DNA from: REEB85 sp018971455
GTDB taxonomy: Bacteria; Pseudomonadota; Alphaproteobacteria; Acetobacterales; Acetobacteraceae
DNA: 17,391 nucleotides
Direction: 5' to 3'
NCBI GenBank assembly: GCA_028871195.1
Contig: JAGWNT010000083.1
Location: 1 to 17,391, forward strand
Positions 8,402-14,690 of the stretch are shown here, piece by piece. A program made the position numbers and the translations under genes. Below the pieces are notes generated by a model. It made no database searches. It saw only the letters and a program-made list of their open reading frames with translations, and was not told the DNA's origin. Within the stretch, counting starts at the first letter, position 1, and each line of letters opens with the position of its first letter.

Positions 8402-8713
8402 TCAGGGCGTGACGGGCGGGCAGCCCCGCGACCACCACCGCGCCCTGCGCCGCCGGCGCGCCGGTGCGGGGTCCGTCACCGCCAGCCAGGCCCGCCCGCC
8501 CACCGCCTTGATCAGCGCCAGGCCATCACGGTCGAGCGCGAAGGACTGCCCGGCCGAGAGCGCAATATCGCGCGGGTCGCAGGCCTGGGTCAGCCAGACC
8601 GCGCCGTCCAGCACCGTCAGCCGGCTGCCCGCGCCGTCACGCAGGGCCAGCACGCCGTCGGCGCCGAGCAGCACCGGCTGGCTTGGATTGACATGACTGA
8701 AAGTCATTTCCAT
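8402..8713 (-). CDS. DUF2917 domain protein
   Basis: Small protein of 103 aa that matches the DUF2917 pattern: a short N-terminus, then LTVLDGAVWLTQACDPRD at about residues 31-50 and an AGQSFALDRDGLALIKA stretch, which reads like a small beta-barrel (cupin-like) core. The C-terminus is a basic tail rich in Arg. No catalytic residues or membrane segment stand out, and the function is unknown. A GTG 90 bp upstream is also in frame, but the ATG at 8713 has a strong AGGAGG about 8 bases before it, so it is the better start. It is divergent from a LysR-type regulator, an arrangement I recall for other DUF2917 genes, so it is likely the target of that regulator. It lies 55 bp upstream of thrC and may be co-transcribed with it. 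Confidence 0.75.
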   Translation of the reverse strand: MEMTFSHVNPSQPVLLGADGVLALRDGAGSRLTVLDGAVWLTQACDPRDIALSAGQSFALDRDGLALIKAVGGRAWLAVTDPAPARRRRRARWWSRGCPPVTP

Positions 8714-8784
8714 CACACGACCTCCTGGGGCCGGGCCCCTTGTGCCGGGACAGCAAGAGCCCATTAATCCCCTCGTCAGATGAA

Positions 8785-8825
8785 AGAATTGCACCGGCCT
8801 CACAGCCTGTCATACGATCAATTCT
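8785..8825. promoter_or_regulatory. inverted repeat in DUF2917/LysR shared region
   Basis: AGAATTG at 8785-8791 and its inverse CAATTCT at 8819-8825 are 34 bp apart centre to centre. Similarity spreads a few bases further outward (TGAAAGAATTG against CGTGAGAATTG on the other strand). It lies in an AT-richer island within a GC-rich genome, between divergent genes of which one is a LysR regulator. LysR tetramers typically bind two half-sites spaced over several helical turns, so this is a candidate operator. Confidence 0.4.
8789..8818 (+). promoter_or_regulatory. candidate promoter of the LysR gene
   Basis: TTGCAC (8789-8794) and TACGAT (8813-8818) are separated by 18 bp and could be the -35 and -10 elements. 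They lie about 30 bp upstream of the LysR start. They overlap the AGAATTG half-sites, which would fit autorepression. The match is moderate. Confidence 0.3.
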
Positions 8826-8848
8826 CACGCTTTGGATGAGTTTAAGGA

Positions 8849-9766
8849 ATGTCAAACCGGCGCTATGACCTGCCGCCCCTGGCCTTCATCCAAGGCTTCG
8901 AGGCGGCCGCGCGGACCCTGAGCTTCACCCGGGCCGCGGCGGAGCTGTTCGTCACGCAATCGGCCATCAGCCGCCAGATCAAGGCGCTGGAAGCGAATCT
9001 CGGCGTCGCCCTGTTCGAGCGCCGGCACCGCGCCCTGGTCCTCACCGAGGCCGGGCGCCGGCTGCACGCGATGGCCGGCGCGGTGCTCGACCAGGTGCAG
9101 GAGACCACCGCCCGGCTACGCGCCGATGGCCGCGCGCAGACCGTCTCGCTCACCACCACCACCGGCTTCGCGGCCCTCTGGCTGATCCCCCGGCTGCGCC
9201 GCTTCACCGCCAGCCACCCCGCCATCGACGTGCGGATCTCCGCCACCGACACCACCGTCAATCTCGAGCGGGATCTGGTCGATCTGGCGATCCGCTACTG
9301 CGCGCCGCAAGCCGCCCCGCCTCACGCCATGCCCCTGTTCGGCGAGCAGATCCTGCCGGTCTGCAGCCCGGCCCTGCGGGACGACCCGGCCACGCCGCTG
9401 AGCGTCCCGGCCGATCTGCGCCGCCACGTGCTGCTGCATCTGGAGACCCACGCCATGGCCGGCACATGGATGGAATGGGGCAGCTGGCTGACCTCGCTCG
9501 GCATCGCCGACCTCAAGCCGGCCGGCGCCCTGCGTTTCAGCCAGTACGACCAGATGATCCAGGCGGCGATCACCGGCCAGGGCGTGGCCCTCGGGCGCCT
9601 GCCGCTGATCGGGGAATTGCTGCGGGCGGGCACGCTGGTCGCCCCGTTCACGGGCAGCGAGGCGGCAACGCGCGGCTACGTCATCCTCACCGCCGGTCAC
9701 GCCGCCGGCAAGGCGCACGTGGCGCAGTTCCGCGCCTGGCTGCTGGACGAGGCGGCGGCGGCCTGA
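8849..9766 (+). CDS. LysR family transcriptional regulator (GcvA-like)
   Basis: DNA-binding regulator of 305 aa. The N-terminal winged helix-turn-helix is clear: LAFIQGFEAAARTLSFTRAA at about 11-30, then FVTQSAISRQIKALEANLG with the recognition helix around residues 36-48, followed by LFERRHRALVLTEAG. The C-terminal part, with TTTTGFAALWLIPRLRRF and a substrate-binding fold, resembles the GcvA group. That resemblance does not make it the glycine-cleavage regulator, because no gcv genes are nearby. The ATG at 8849 directly follows AAGGA, which is too close to be an ideal ribosome site; GGATGAG about 8 bases upstream may serve instead. It is divergent from the DUF2917 gene across 135 bp. The effector is unknown. 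It converges on the DUF2889 gene with 9 bp between stops. Confidence 0.92.
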   Translation: MSNRRYDLPPLAFIQGFEAAARTLSFTRAAAELFVTQSAISRQIKALEANLGVALFERRHRALVLTEAGRRLHAMAGAVLDQVQETTARLRADGRAQTVSLTTTTGFAALWLIPRLRRFTASHPAIDVRISATDTTVNLERDLVDLAIRYCAPQAAPPHAMPLFGEQILPVCSPALRDDPATPLSVPADLRRHVLLHLETHAMAGTWMEWGSWLTSLGIADLKPAGALRFSQYDQMIQAAITGQGVALGRLPLIGELLRAGTLVAPFTGSEAATRGYVILTAGHAAGKAHVAQFRAWLLDEAAAA

Positions 9767-9774
9767 CGCCGCCG
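9753..9774. terminator. candidate bidirectional hairpin at convergent gene ends
   Basis: CGGCGGCG (9753-9760) and CGCCGCCG (9767-9774) form a perfect 8-bp stem with a 6-base loop that contains the LysR stop codon. It sits exactly where the LysR and DUF2889 genes converge. No U-tract follows on either strand, so efficient intrinsic termination is uncertain. Confidence 0.38.
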
Positions 9775-9775
9775 G

Positions 9776-10390
9776 CTACTCCGCCGAGACGGTTTCGGCG
9801 GCGATGCTTTCGGGGCCCGTGTACAGGTGCGGCCAGCGGCGGCGCACCACCGGACTCGCGCTCGAATAGGCGTAGCAGGTGTTGAGCAGCCGCGCCGAGC
9901 CGTCGCTGGCCGAGACCACGCCCGGCTGCCCGCCCTTGGCGGCGGCGGCGGCCTCGCGGCGCGAGCGGATCGGCCAGAGCGTCTGAAAGGCGGTGGTCGC
10001 GATCTGCTGGAGCAGCTCGCGCAGATGCGTGCAGCCCGCGGTGCCGCCGACCCGGGCATTGGCTTCCTTGAGGAAGCCGGCCTTGATGGTCAGCCCCACC
10101 AGGCCAGCGAAACTCGCCGCACCGCCGGGGCAGACATGGAACGGCCCGTGATCGGTCACCGCCTCGCAGGCGGTGATGCGCATGGTGTCATCGATGGTCA
10201 GGCGCACCCACATCTCGTGCAGCGGCTCGTCCGGCGCGATGGCCCCGCGATCCGCACTTTCGAAGCCGTAGGTTTTCACGTCGGTGATATGGGCCTCGAT
10301 GTCGAACAGCCCGTCCTCGCGCTCGTAGCCGTCGATGGCGATGGCACGGCGATGCAGCTTGTGACGCGCCACGGCATGGCTCAACGGCAT
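9776..10390 (-). CDS. DUF2889 domain protein
   Basis: Conserved protein of 204 aa with no assigned function. It shows the DUF2889 pattern: LHRRAIAIDGYEREDGLFDI followed by EAHITDVKTYGF (about 12-43), PLHEMWVRLTIDD (56-68), and later a GCTHLRELLQQIATTAFQ segment. There is no signal peptide or membrane helix, so it is probably cytosolic. Conserved-looking Cys residues are in TACEA and AGCTHL, but no recognised active site can be named. The frame extends 16 codons upstream; the ATG at 10390 is chosen because GGAGG precedes it at good spacing and the family N-terminus starts just after. A plausible promoter lies at 10435-10464. The gene upstream on the same strand, 90 bp away, is the CinA-like protein; the LysR gene converges from the other side. 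Confidence 0.8.
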   Translation of the reverse strand: MPLSHAVARHKLHRRAIAIDGYEREDGLFDIEAHITDVKTYGFESADRGAIAPDEPLHEMWVRLTIDDTMRITACEAVTDHGPFHVCPGGAASFAGLVGLTIKAGFLKEANARVGGTAGCTHLRELLQQIATTAFQTLWPIRSRREAAAAAKGGQPGVVSASDGSARLLNTCYAYSSASPVVRRRWPHLYTGPESIAAETVSAE

Positions 10391-10435
10391 GCAAAATCCT
10401 CCGGGCCTCGGCGCGCATGTTGCGTCGCAAAATCC
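10391..10435 (-). repeat. GGATTTTGC direct repeat in DUF2889 leader
   Basis: On the - strand the 9-mer GGATTTTGC occurs twice (10427-10435 and 10391-10399), 27 bp apart. One copy lies just after the predicted -10 element and the other between the Shine-Dalgarno sequence and the start codon. It might be an operator or chance. Confidence 0.3.
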
Positions 10436-10464
10436 CATTAGGCCAGGATCACCGCCCTTTTCAA
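10435..10464 (-). promoter_or_regulatory. candidate promoter of the DUF2889 gene
   Basis: On the - strand TTGAAA (10459-10464) and TAATGG (10435-10440) are separated by 18 bp, a fair match to sigma70-type elements. They lie 45 bp upstream of the DUF2889 start and suggest it can be transcribed apart from the CinA-like gene. Confidence 0.38.
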
Positions 10465-10480
10465 GCGCGCCCGGCGCAGA

Positions 10481-11239
10481 TCAGACGGGCGGCTCGCCCT
10501 GGACGGGGCTCGCCCCGAGGCCCGTCATCAGGACCGTCACGGCGGCGATGGCCGCCTCCGCCTCAGTCGGATCATTGCCCTTGGCGACGATGGCCACGCC
10601 GTTGCCGGCGGCGCGATAATAGGGGTAGCTGCCGAGATCGAGCGCCGGGTGCGCCGCCTGAATTGCCGCCAGCCCCTCGGCGATGCGCCCCTCCATCACC
10701 CCCTGCGCATGCACCGCGCGCGAGACGATGGGCGGCCCGCCGGCCAGGCTGGGCGCCAGGCTGTCGAACATCGCCTGCATGATGCGCGGCACGCCGGCCA
10801 TGACGTGCACATTGCCGATGGTGAAGCCCGGCGCGATCGACACCGCATTGTCGATCAGGCTCGCGCCCCGCGGCATCGTCGCCATCCGCTGGCGCGCGGC
10901 ATTGAACTCGCCGGGCTTGTAGTGACGTTCCATGCGGGCCCAGGCCTCCGGGTGCTTCTCCCACGGCACGCCGAAGGCCATCGCCACGCATTCGCTGGTG
11001 ATGTCGTCATGCGTCGGCCCGATCCCGCCGGTGGTGAAAACATGATCGAACCTGGCGCGAACCTCGTTGACCGTGGCAACGATCGTCTCCACGACATCCG
11101 GGATCACCCGCACCTCGCGCACCGGAATGCCGAGCTCGCCCAGCCGCGTCGCGAGGAAGCGGATATTGGCATCCTGCGTCCGGCCCGACAGCACCTCGTT
11201 GCCGATCACCAGAACGCACGCCGTCGGGTTGCCCACCAT
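10481..11239 (-). CDS. CinA N-terminal/MoaB-like molybdopterin-binding domain protein
   Basis: Single-domain protein of 252 aa of the competence/damage-inducible protein A group. The start MVGNPTACVLVIGNEVLSGR leads into TQDAN at 21-25, and the signature GGIGPTHDD is at 71-79. These match the CinA nucleotide-pyrophosphatase (COG1058) domain, which acts on ADP-ribose and similar compounds in characterised CinA proteins. The C-terminal PncC-type NMN deamidase domain is absent, a known short form of the family. The open frame runs far upstream, but homology starts here. Of two nearby ATGs (11245, 11239) the second has AGGGGAG 6 bases before it, so I chose it. A role in NAD-cycle repair is family knowledge; molybdenum cofactor work is less likely. 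The GNAT-Nudix gene lies 134 bp upstream. Confidence 0.88.
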   Translation of the reverse strand: MVGNPTACVLVIGNEVLSGRTQDANIRFLATRLGELGIPVREVRVIPDVVETIVATVNEVRARFDHVFTTGGIGPTHDDITSECVAMAFGVPWEKHPEAWARMERHYKPGEFNAARQRMATMPRGASLIDNAVSIAPGFTIGNVHVMAGVPRIMQAMFDSLAPSLAGGPPIVSRAVHAQGVMEGRIAEGLAAIQAAHPALDLGSYPYYRAAGNGVAIVAKGNDPTEAEAAIAAVTVLMTGLGASPVQGEPPV

Positions 11240-11274
11240 GCCCATCTCCCCTGAGCCCACACCGGGCGCCGCGA

Positions 11275-11292
11275 TTGCCGACACGCCGGCAA
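11275..11292. repeat. 6-6-6 inverted repeat upstream of CinA-like gene
   Basis: TTGCCG (11275-11280) and CGGCAA (11287-11292) are perfect inverted arms around 6 bases, about 36 bp upstream of the CinA-like start. Within this 134-bp gap I saw no convincing -35/-10 pair. The repeat could be an operator or a hairpin. Confidence 0.25.
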
Positions 11293-11373
11293 CAGGCCAC
11301 GGCTCCGCCCCGCCCGGGCGCAGCCCCAGGGCCCTGTTCCCTGTCATCGGCCAAGCGTAGCCCGGCCGGGGGA

Positions 11374-12372
11374 TCAGAGGAAGTCGCGCAGCAGCGGGAC
11401 CAGGGGGCGGTCGGCTTCCGGCATGGGATACTCGGCGAGCTTGCTGGGATGGACCCAGGCCAGGGTCTGGCCTTCGTGCGGGGTCGGCCTGCCCTTCCAC
11501 CGCCGGCAGAGAAAGAGCGGCATGAGCAGGTGGAAGGTTTCGTAGGCGTGGGAGGCGAAGGCGAAGGCGGCGAGGCAGGTGGAGGCGACGTCGATGCCGA
11601 GCTCCTCCTTCAGCTCGCGGATCACCGCCGCTTCCGGGGTCTCGCCGGGATTGAGCTTGCCGCCCGGGAACTCCCACAGCCCGGCCATCTTCTTGCCCTC
11701 GGGGCGGCGGGCGAGCAGCACGCGGCCGTCGCTGTCGATCAGCGCGCAGGCGGCGACCAGTAGAAGCGGCCTGGTGCCGTCCTCGCGCGGCTCGGCCTCG
11801 GGGGCGCCGAAGATGTCGGTGCGCGTCGCCTCGAAACGCAGGATGCGGTGGTCGCCGCCGCGTGCGAGGAAGGTCTGCGTGCCCTCGCCGACATGGCGGA
11901 AGCCGATGCGGCGCAGCACCGCGATGGAGGCCGGATTGTCGGCGGCGACGGTGGCTTCCAGCCGATCGAGATCGAGATTGGCCAGCGCCCAGCGGGCCAG
12001 CCGCGTGCCGGCCTCGCTGGCGACGCCATGGCCCCAGAATCGGCGGCCGACCCAGTAGCCGAGCCGGGCGGTGCGGTGGTCCGGGTCCAGATGCAGGCCG
12101 ATGCCGCCGACGATGGTTTCCATCTCGCCCTCATGCCCGGTGATGGCGAGATGGATGGCCCGCCCGCCGGCGAACTCGGCATGGGTGGAGGCGATCCACT
12201 CATCGGCCAGGCTGCGCGGGTAGGTGAAGGGCACCGAGGCGAGGTTGCGGCAGACCTCCCACTCATTGATCAGCCGGTGCATCATCGCCGCGTCCTCGGC
12301 ACGGTAGGGGCGCAGCGTCAGGCGCTCGGTGGCGAGCGGCGCAAAGCCGCGCTCGGCGAGGGTTCCGGTCAT
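11374..12372 (-). CDS. GNAT acetyltransferase-Nudix (MutT-like) fusion protein
   Basis: Two-domain protein of 332 aa. Residues about 13-185 are a RimJ/RimL-type GNAT domain: TERLTLRPYRAEDAAMM, then RFWGHGVASEAG (111-122) for acetyl-CoA binding and NPASIAVLRRIGF near 146-158. Residues about 203-330 are a Nudix hydrolase: VLLARRPEGKKMAGLWEFPG, then the complete Nudix box G-x5-E-x7-REL-x-EE-x-GI at 238-260. The second half resembles MutT, which removes 8-oxo-dGTP. The target of the acetyltransferase half is unknown. The ATG at 12372 is where GNAT homology begins; its ribosome site is weak. In related genomes mutT often follows argJ; here a metalloprotease gene lies between them. Both domains appear intact. 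Confidence 0.9.
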   Translation of the reverse strand: MTGTLAERGFAPLATERLTLRPYRAEDAAMMHRLINEWEVCRNLASVPFTYPRSLADEWIASTHAEFAGGRAIHLAITGHEGEMETIVGGIGLHLDPDHRTARLGYWVGRRFWGHGVASEAGTRLARWALANLDLDRLEATVAADNPASIAVLRRIGFRHVGEGTQTFLARGGDHRILRFEATRTDIFGAPEAEPREDGTRPLLLVAACALIDSDGRVLLARRPEGKKMAGLWEFPGGKLNPGETPEAAVIRELKEELGIDVASTCLAAFAFASHAYETFHLLMPLFLCRRWKGRPTPHEGQTLAWVHPSKLAEYPMPEADRPLVPLLRDFL

Positions 12373-12421
12373 CGGCGCGGGGGCACGGGATGCATCGCCC
12401 AGCAAGTGCCCAAACTCGGGC

Positions 12422-12438
12422 CCGGCCGCAAGGGCCGG
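12422..12438 (-). terminator. candidate hairpin after metalloprotease gene
   Basis: CCGGCC (12422-12427) and GGCCGG (12433-12438) form a 6-bp stem with a 5-base loop, 10 bases after the metalloprotease stop on the - strand. A second small GCCC/GGGC stem follows. There is no U-tract, so its strength is uncertain. Confidence 0.33.
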
Positions 12439-12448
12439 CATGGCGCCG

Positions 12449-13360
12449 TCAGGCGCGGCGGCGGCGCCGGGTGAGCGCCAGCACGGCCAGGCCGGGGGCC
12501 AGAAGGGCGGCGGCGGCGGGTTCGGGCACGCTGGTATCCCACCCGATCACGTCGAGCGCCGTGACATCGAGCGGGGTGATGGTCTGCACCGTGCCGCTGG
12601 CCAATGCCGGGTCCATCAGCGCCGGCACGCTGCCGGACCAGTGGCTGGGCTGGTAGAAATTGCCATCCGCGAAGGTGGCGAGGCTGGTCTGCCCGCCATC
12701 GATGGAGAAGCTCGCCGCCTCGCCGATCTGGTGGCTGAGCCCGGCGGCAGGCGTGGGCGATTGATAGCGGAACAGGTCGAGCGGCGTGTACGCGGCATCG
12801 CTGCCGACATTGGAGACGAAGCCCAGAGCGTGGCCGATTTCGTGCTCGGCGACACCGATCAGGTCGAACATACCGGCGCTGATGCCGCCCCCGGCATTGC
12901 GGCTGGTCTGGAAGGGCAGGGCCGGGTTGGAGGTGAACTCGATCTGCGCGTCGATCGCTCCGGCCGGGGTGGCGAATCCGATGGCGCGCGCATCGGCCGA
13001 GGTCATGGCGATGCTGCCGCCCGGCACGGCGGCCGGCAGATGCGCCACCGCCGTCGCATCGGCGGCGCTGGTGGCATCCAGCGCCAGCCGGGCGGCGACA
13101 CTGCCATAGGGGGCGGTGACTTCGGCAATTGACGTCTGGCCGAGAATGTTGCTGCCGAGATCGCGGAAACCGATGGCGATCGAGACCGTGACCGGGTCGG
13201 TCAGCACGCTCTCCCACGCCGCGGCCGCCGCGCCGAAGGCCTGGCTCTCGGCGCCGGTCAAACTGTCCCCGGCGATGGGATCGAAGGTGATGGTGAGGGC
13301 GTGCGCGGGACAGGCAAGGCCAATCGCGCCGATGGCGAGAAGCAGGGGCAGGCGGGACAT
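12449..13360 (-). CDS. secreted zinc metalloprotease with PEP-CTERM sorting tail (NF038122-like)
   Basis: Exported protein of 303 aa. A signal peptide (MSRLPLLLAIGAIGLACPAHA) ends near residue 21. The zinc-binding helix HEIGH is at 173-177 within HEIGHALGF, and ALMDP (248-252) may be a Met-turn. LDVTALDVIGWD at 264-275 is a stretch I recall from PEP-CTERM-associated metalloproteases. The tail has VPEP (278-281), a hydrophobic stretch and five Arg, which is the PEP-CTERM signal cut by an exosortase in exopolysaccharide-producing bacteria. The canonical third metzincin ligand (HExxHxxGxxH) is replaced by Ser; H240 in SHW is a possible substitute. The ATG at 13360 fits the signal peptide start. 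It is 70 bp after argJ and separates argJ from the Nudix gene. Its Shine-Dalgarno sequence lies inside a hairpin. The substrate is unknown. Confidence 0.85.
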   Translation of the reverse strand: MSRLPLLLAIGAIGLACPAHALTITFDPIAGDSLTGAESQAFGAAAAAWESVLTDPVTVSIAIGFRDLGSNILGQTSIAEVTAPYGSVAARLALDATSAADATAVAHLPAAVPGGSIAMTSADARAIGFATPAGAIDAQIEFTSNPALPFQTSRNAGGGISAGMFDLIGVAEHEIGHALGFVSNVGSDAAYTPLDLFRYQSPTPAAGLSHQIGEAASFSIDGGQTSLATFADGNFYQPSHWSGSVPALMDPALASGTVQTITPLDVTALDVIGWDTSVPEPAAAALLAPGLAVLALTRRRRRA

Positions 13361-13365
13361 CGCGG

Positions 13366-13391
13366 GCTCCGGCGTGGCGTTTTGCCGGAGC
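13366..13391 (-). promoter_or_regulatory. hairpin holding the metalloprotease Shine-Dalgarno sequence
   Basis: On the transcribed (-) strand GCTCCGGC, a 10-base loop and GCCGGAGC form a perfect 8-bp stem that ends 5 bases before the ATG at 13360. The only recognisable ribosome site, GGAG 6 bases before the ATG, is in the 3' arm, so it would be masked when folded. This suggests translational control by unfolding, for example by temperature or a factor. It could also act as a leader terminator, although no U-tract follows. Confidence 0.45.
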
Positions 13392-13430
13392 GCAGTATCG
13401 CCGCGAGGACTTAACGGAAGATGAAAGGCG

Positions 13431-14660
13431 TCAGCTTCGGTAGCTGCCGTTGATATCGATGTAGCCATGCGTCAGGTCGCAGGTCCACACCGTCGCCTGG
13501 CCGCGCCCGAGGCCGAGATCGACGGCGATCTCCACCTCGCGGCCCTTCATGTGGGCAACCACCGGCGCCTCGTCGTAACCCGGCACCACACCGCCGTCGC
13601 GCGCCATCCAGGTGCCGCCGATCGCCACCCCGATCCGATCGCGGTCGGCCGGCTCGCCGGCCTTGCCGACGGCCATGACGATGCGGCCCCAGTTGGCGTC
13701 CTCGCCGGCGATGGCGGTCTTCACCAGCGGCGAATTGGCGATCGACATGGCGATCCGCTTGGCCGATTTCGCCGACACGGCGCCGGCGACGTCGATGCGC
13801 ACCAGCTTCTGCGCGCCCTCGCCGTCGCGGATCACCTGCAGGGCGAGGTCGAGCAGCAGGTCGTTCAGCTGGCGGCCGAAATCGGCCAGCCCCCGGCCAC
13901 CCTCGGGGGCGACGCGGGCGTGGCGCGCCTGTCCGGTGGCGAACAGCAGCACGGTGTCCGAGGTCGAGGTGTCGCTGTCCACCGTGGTGCGGTTGAAACT
14001 CGCCTCGGTGCCGCGGGCGAGCAGTTTCTGCAGCGCCGGGGCGGGGATCTTCGCGTCGGTGAAGACGAAGCACAGCATGGTCGCCATGTCCGGCGCGATC
14101 ATGCCGCTGCCCTTGGCGATGCCGGTGATGCGCACCTCGGCATCGCCGATCCGCGCGACGCGGGTGGCCGCCTTCGGGAAAGTGTCCGTGGTCATGATGC
14201 CGCGCGCCGCCGCTTCCCAGCCGGTCTCCGACAAGCCGGCATGCAGCGCCGGCAGGGCGGCGGTGAGGCGCTCATGCGGCAGCACCTCGCCGATCACGCC
14301 GGTGGAGGCGAGGAAGACCTGCCTGGGCGGACAGCCGACCAGACCGGCGGCGGCCACCGCCGTGGCCCGCGCCGCCTGCGCCCCGGCGCGGCCGGTGAAG
14401 ACGTTGGCGTTGCCGGCATTGACCACCACCGCGCGGGCGCGCCCGGCCGGCAACGCGGCGCGGCACCAATCCACCGGCGCGCCGGGGCATTTGCTGGAGG
14501 TGAACACGCCGGCCACGGTCGTCCCGGGCGCCAGTTCGGCCAGCACCGCGTCGGTGCGGCCCTTGTAGCGGATTCCGGCCTCGGCGGCGGCCAGGCGCAC
14601 GCCGGCGATGGGCGGCAGGGCGGGCAGCGGAGTGGCGAGCGGCGAGATGGGCAGGGCCAT
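13431..14660 (-). CDS. argJ: bifunctional glutamate N-acetyltransferase/amino-acid acetyltransferase
   Basis: Catalyses two steps of arginine synthesis: transfer of acetyl from N-acetylornithine to glutamate, and in bifunctional forms acetylation of glutamate from acetyl-CoA. The precursor cuts itself between alanine and threonine; here A193-T194 in APDMATMLCF, giving alpha and beta subunits. Other family marks are TTDTFPKAA (157-165), FNRTTVDSDTSTSD in the beta part, ANWGRI, and the C-terminus INGSYRS. Length (409 aa) is normal. The start MALPISPLA is consistent with the family. It is 30 bp downstream of the isomerase gene and probably shares its promoter. Whether it is mono- or bifunctional cannot be read with certainty. 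Confidence 0.96.
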   Translation of the reverse strand: MALPISPLATPLPALPPIAGVRLAAAEAGIRYKGRTDAVLAELAPGTTVAGVFTSSKCPGAPVDWCRAALPAGRARAVVVNAGNANVFTGRAGAQAARATAVAAAGLVGCPPRQVFLASTGVIGEVLPHERLTAALPALHAGLSETGWEAAARGIMTTDTFPKAATRVARIGDAEVRITGIAKGSGMIAPDMATMLCFVFTDAKIPAPALQKLLARGTEASFNRTTVDSDTSTSDTVLLFATGQARHARVAPEGGRGLADFGRQLNDLLLDLALQVIRDGEGAQKLVRIDVAGAVSAKSAKRIAMSIANSPLVKTAIAGEDANWGRIVMAVGKAGEPADRDRIGVAIGGTWMARDGGVVPGYDEAPVVAHMKGREVEIAVDLGLGRGQATVWTCDLTHGYIDINGSYRS

Positions 14661-14690
14661 GGCGGTCTTCTTCTGCTGCGTGGAGAGCGT

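Noticed and set aside
8727..8739. GGGGCC-G-GGCCCC palindrome in the DUF2917 leader
   Set aside because: The loop would be one base; a realistic fold leaves only a 4-bp stem, and the ribosome site AGGAGG stays free.
11240..11677. N-terminal extension of the CinA-like frame
   Set aside because: The extension overlaps the Nudix half of the upstream gene. It has no homology, and the ATG at 11239 has a good ribosome site.
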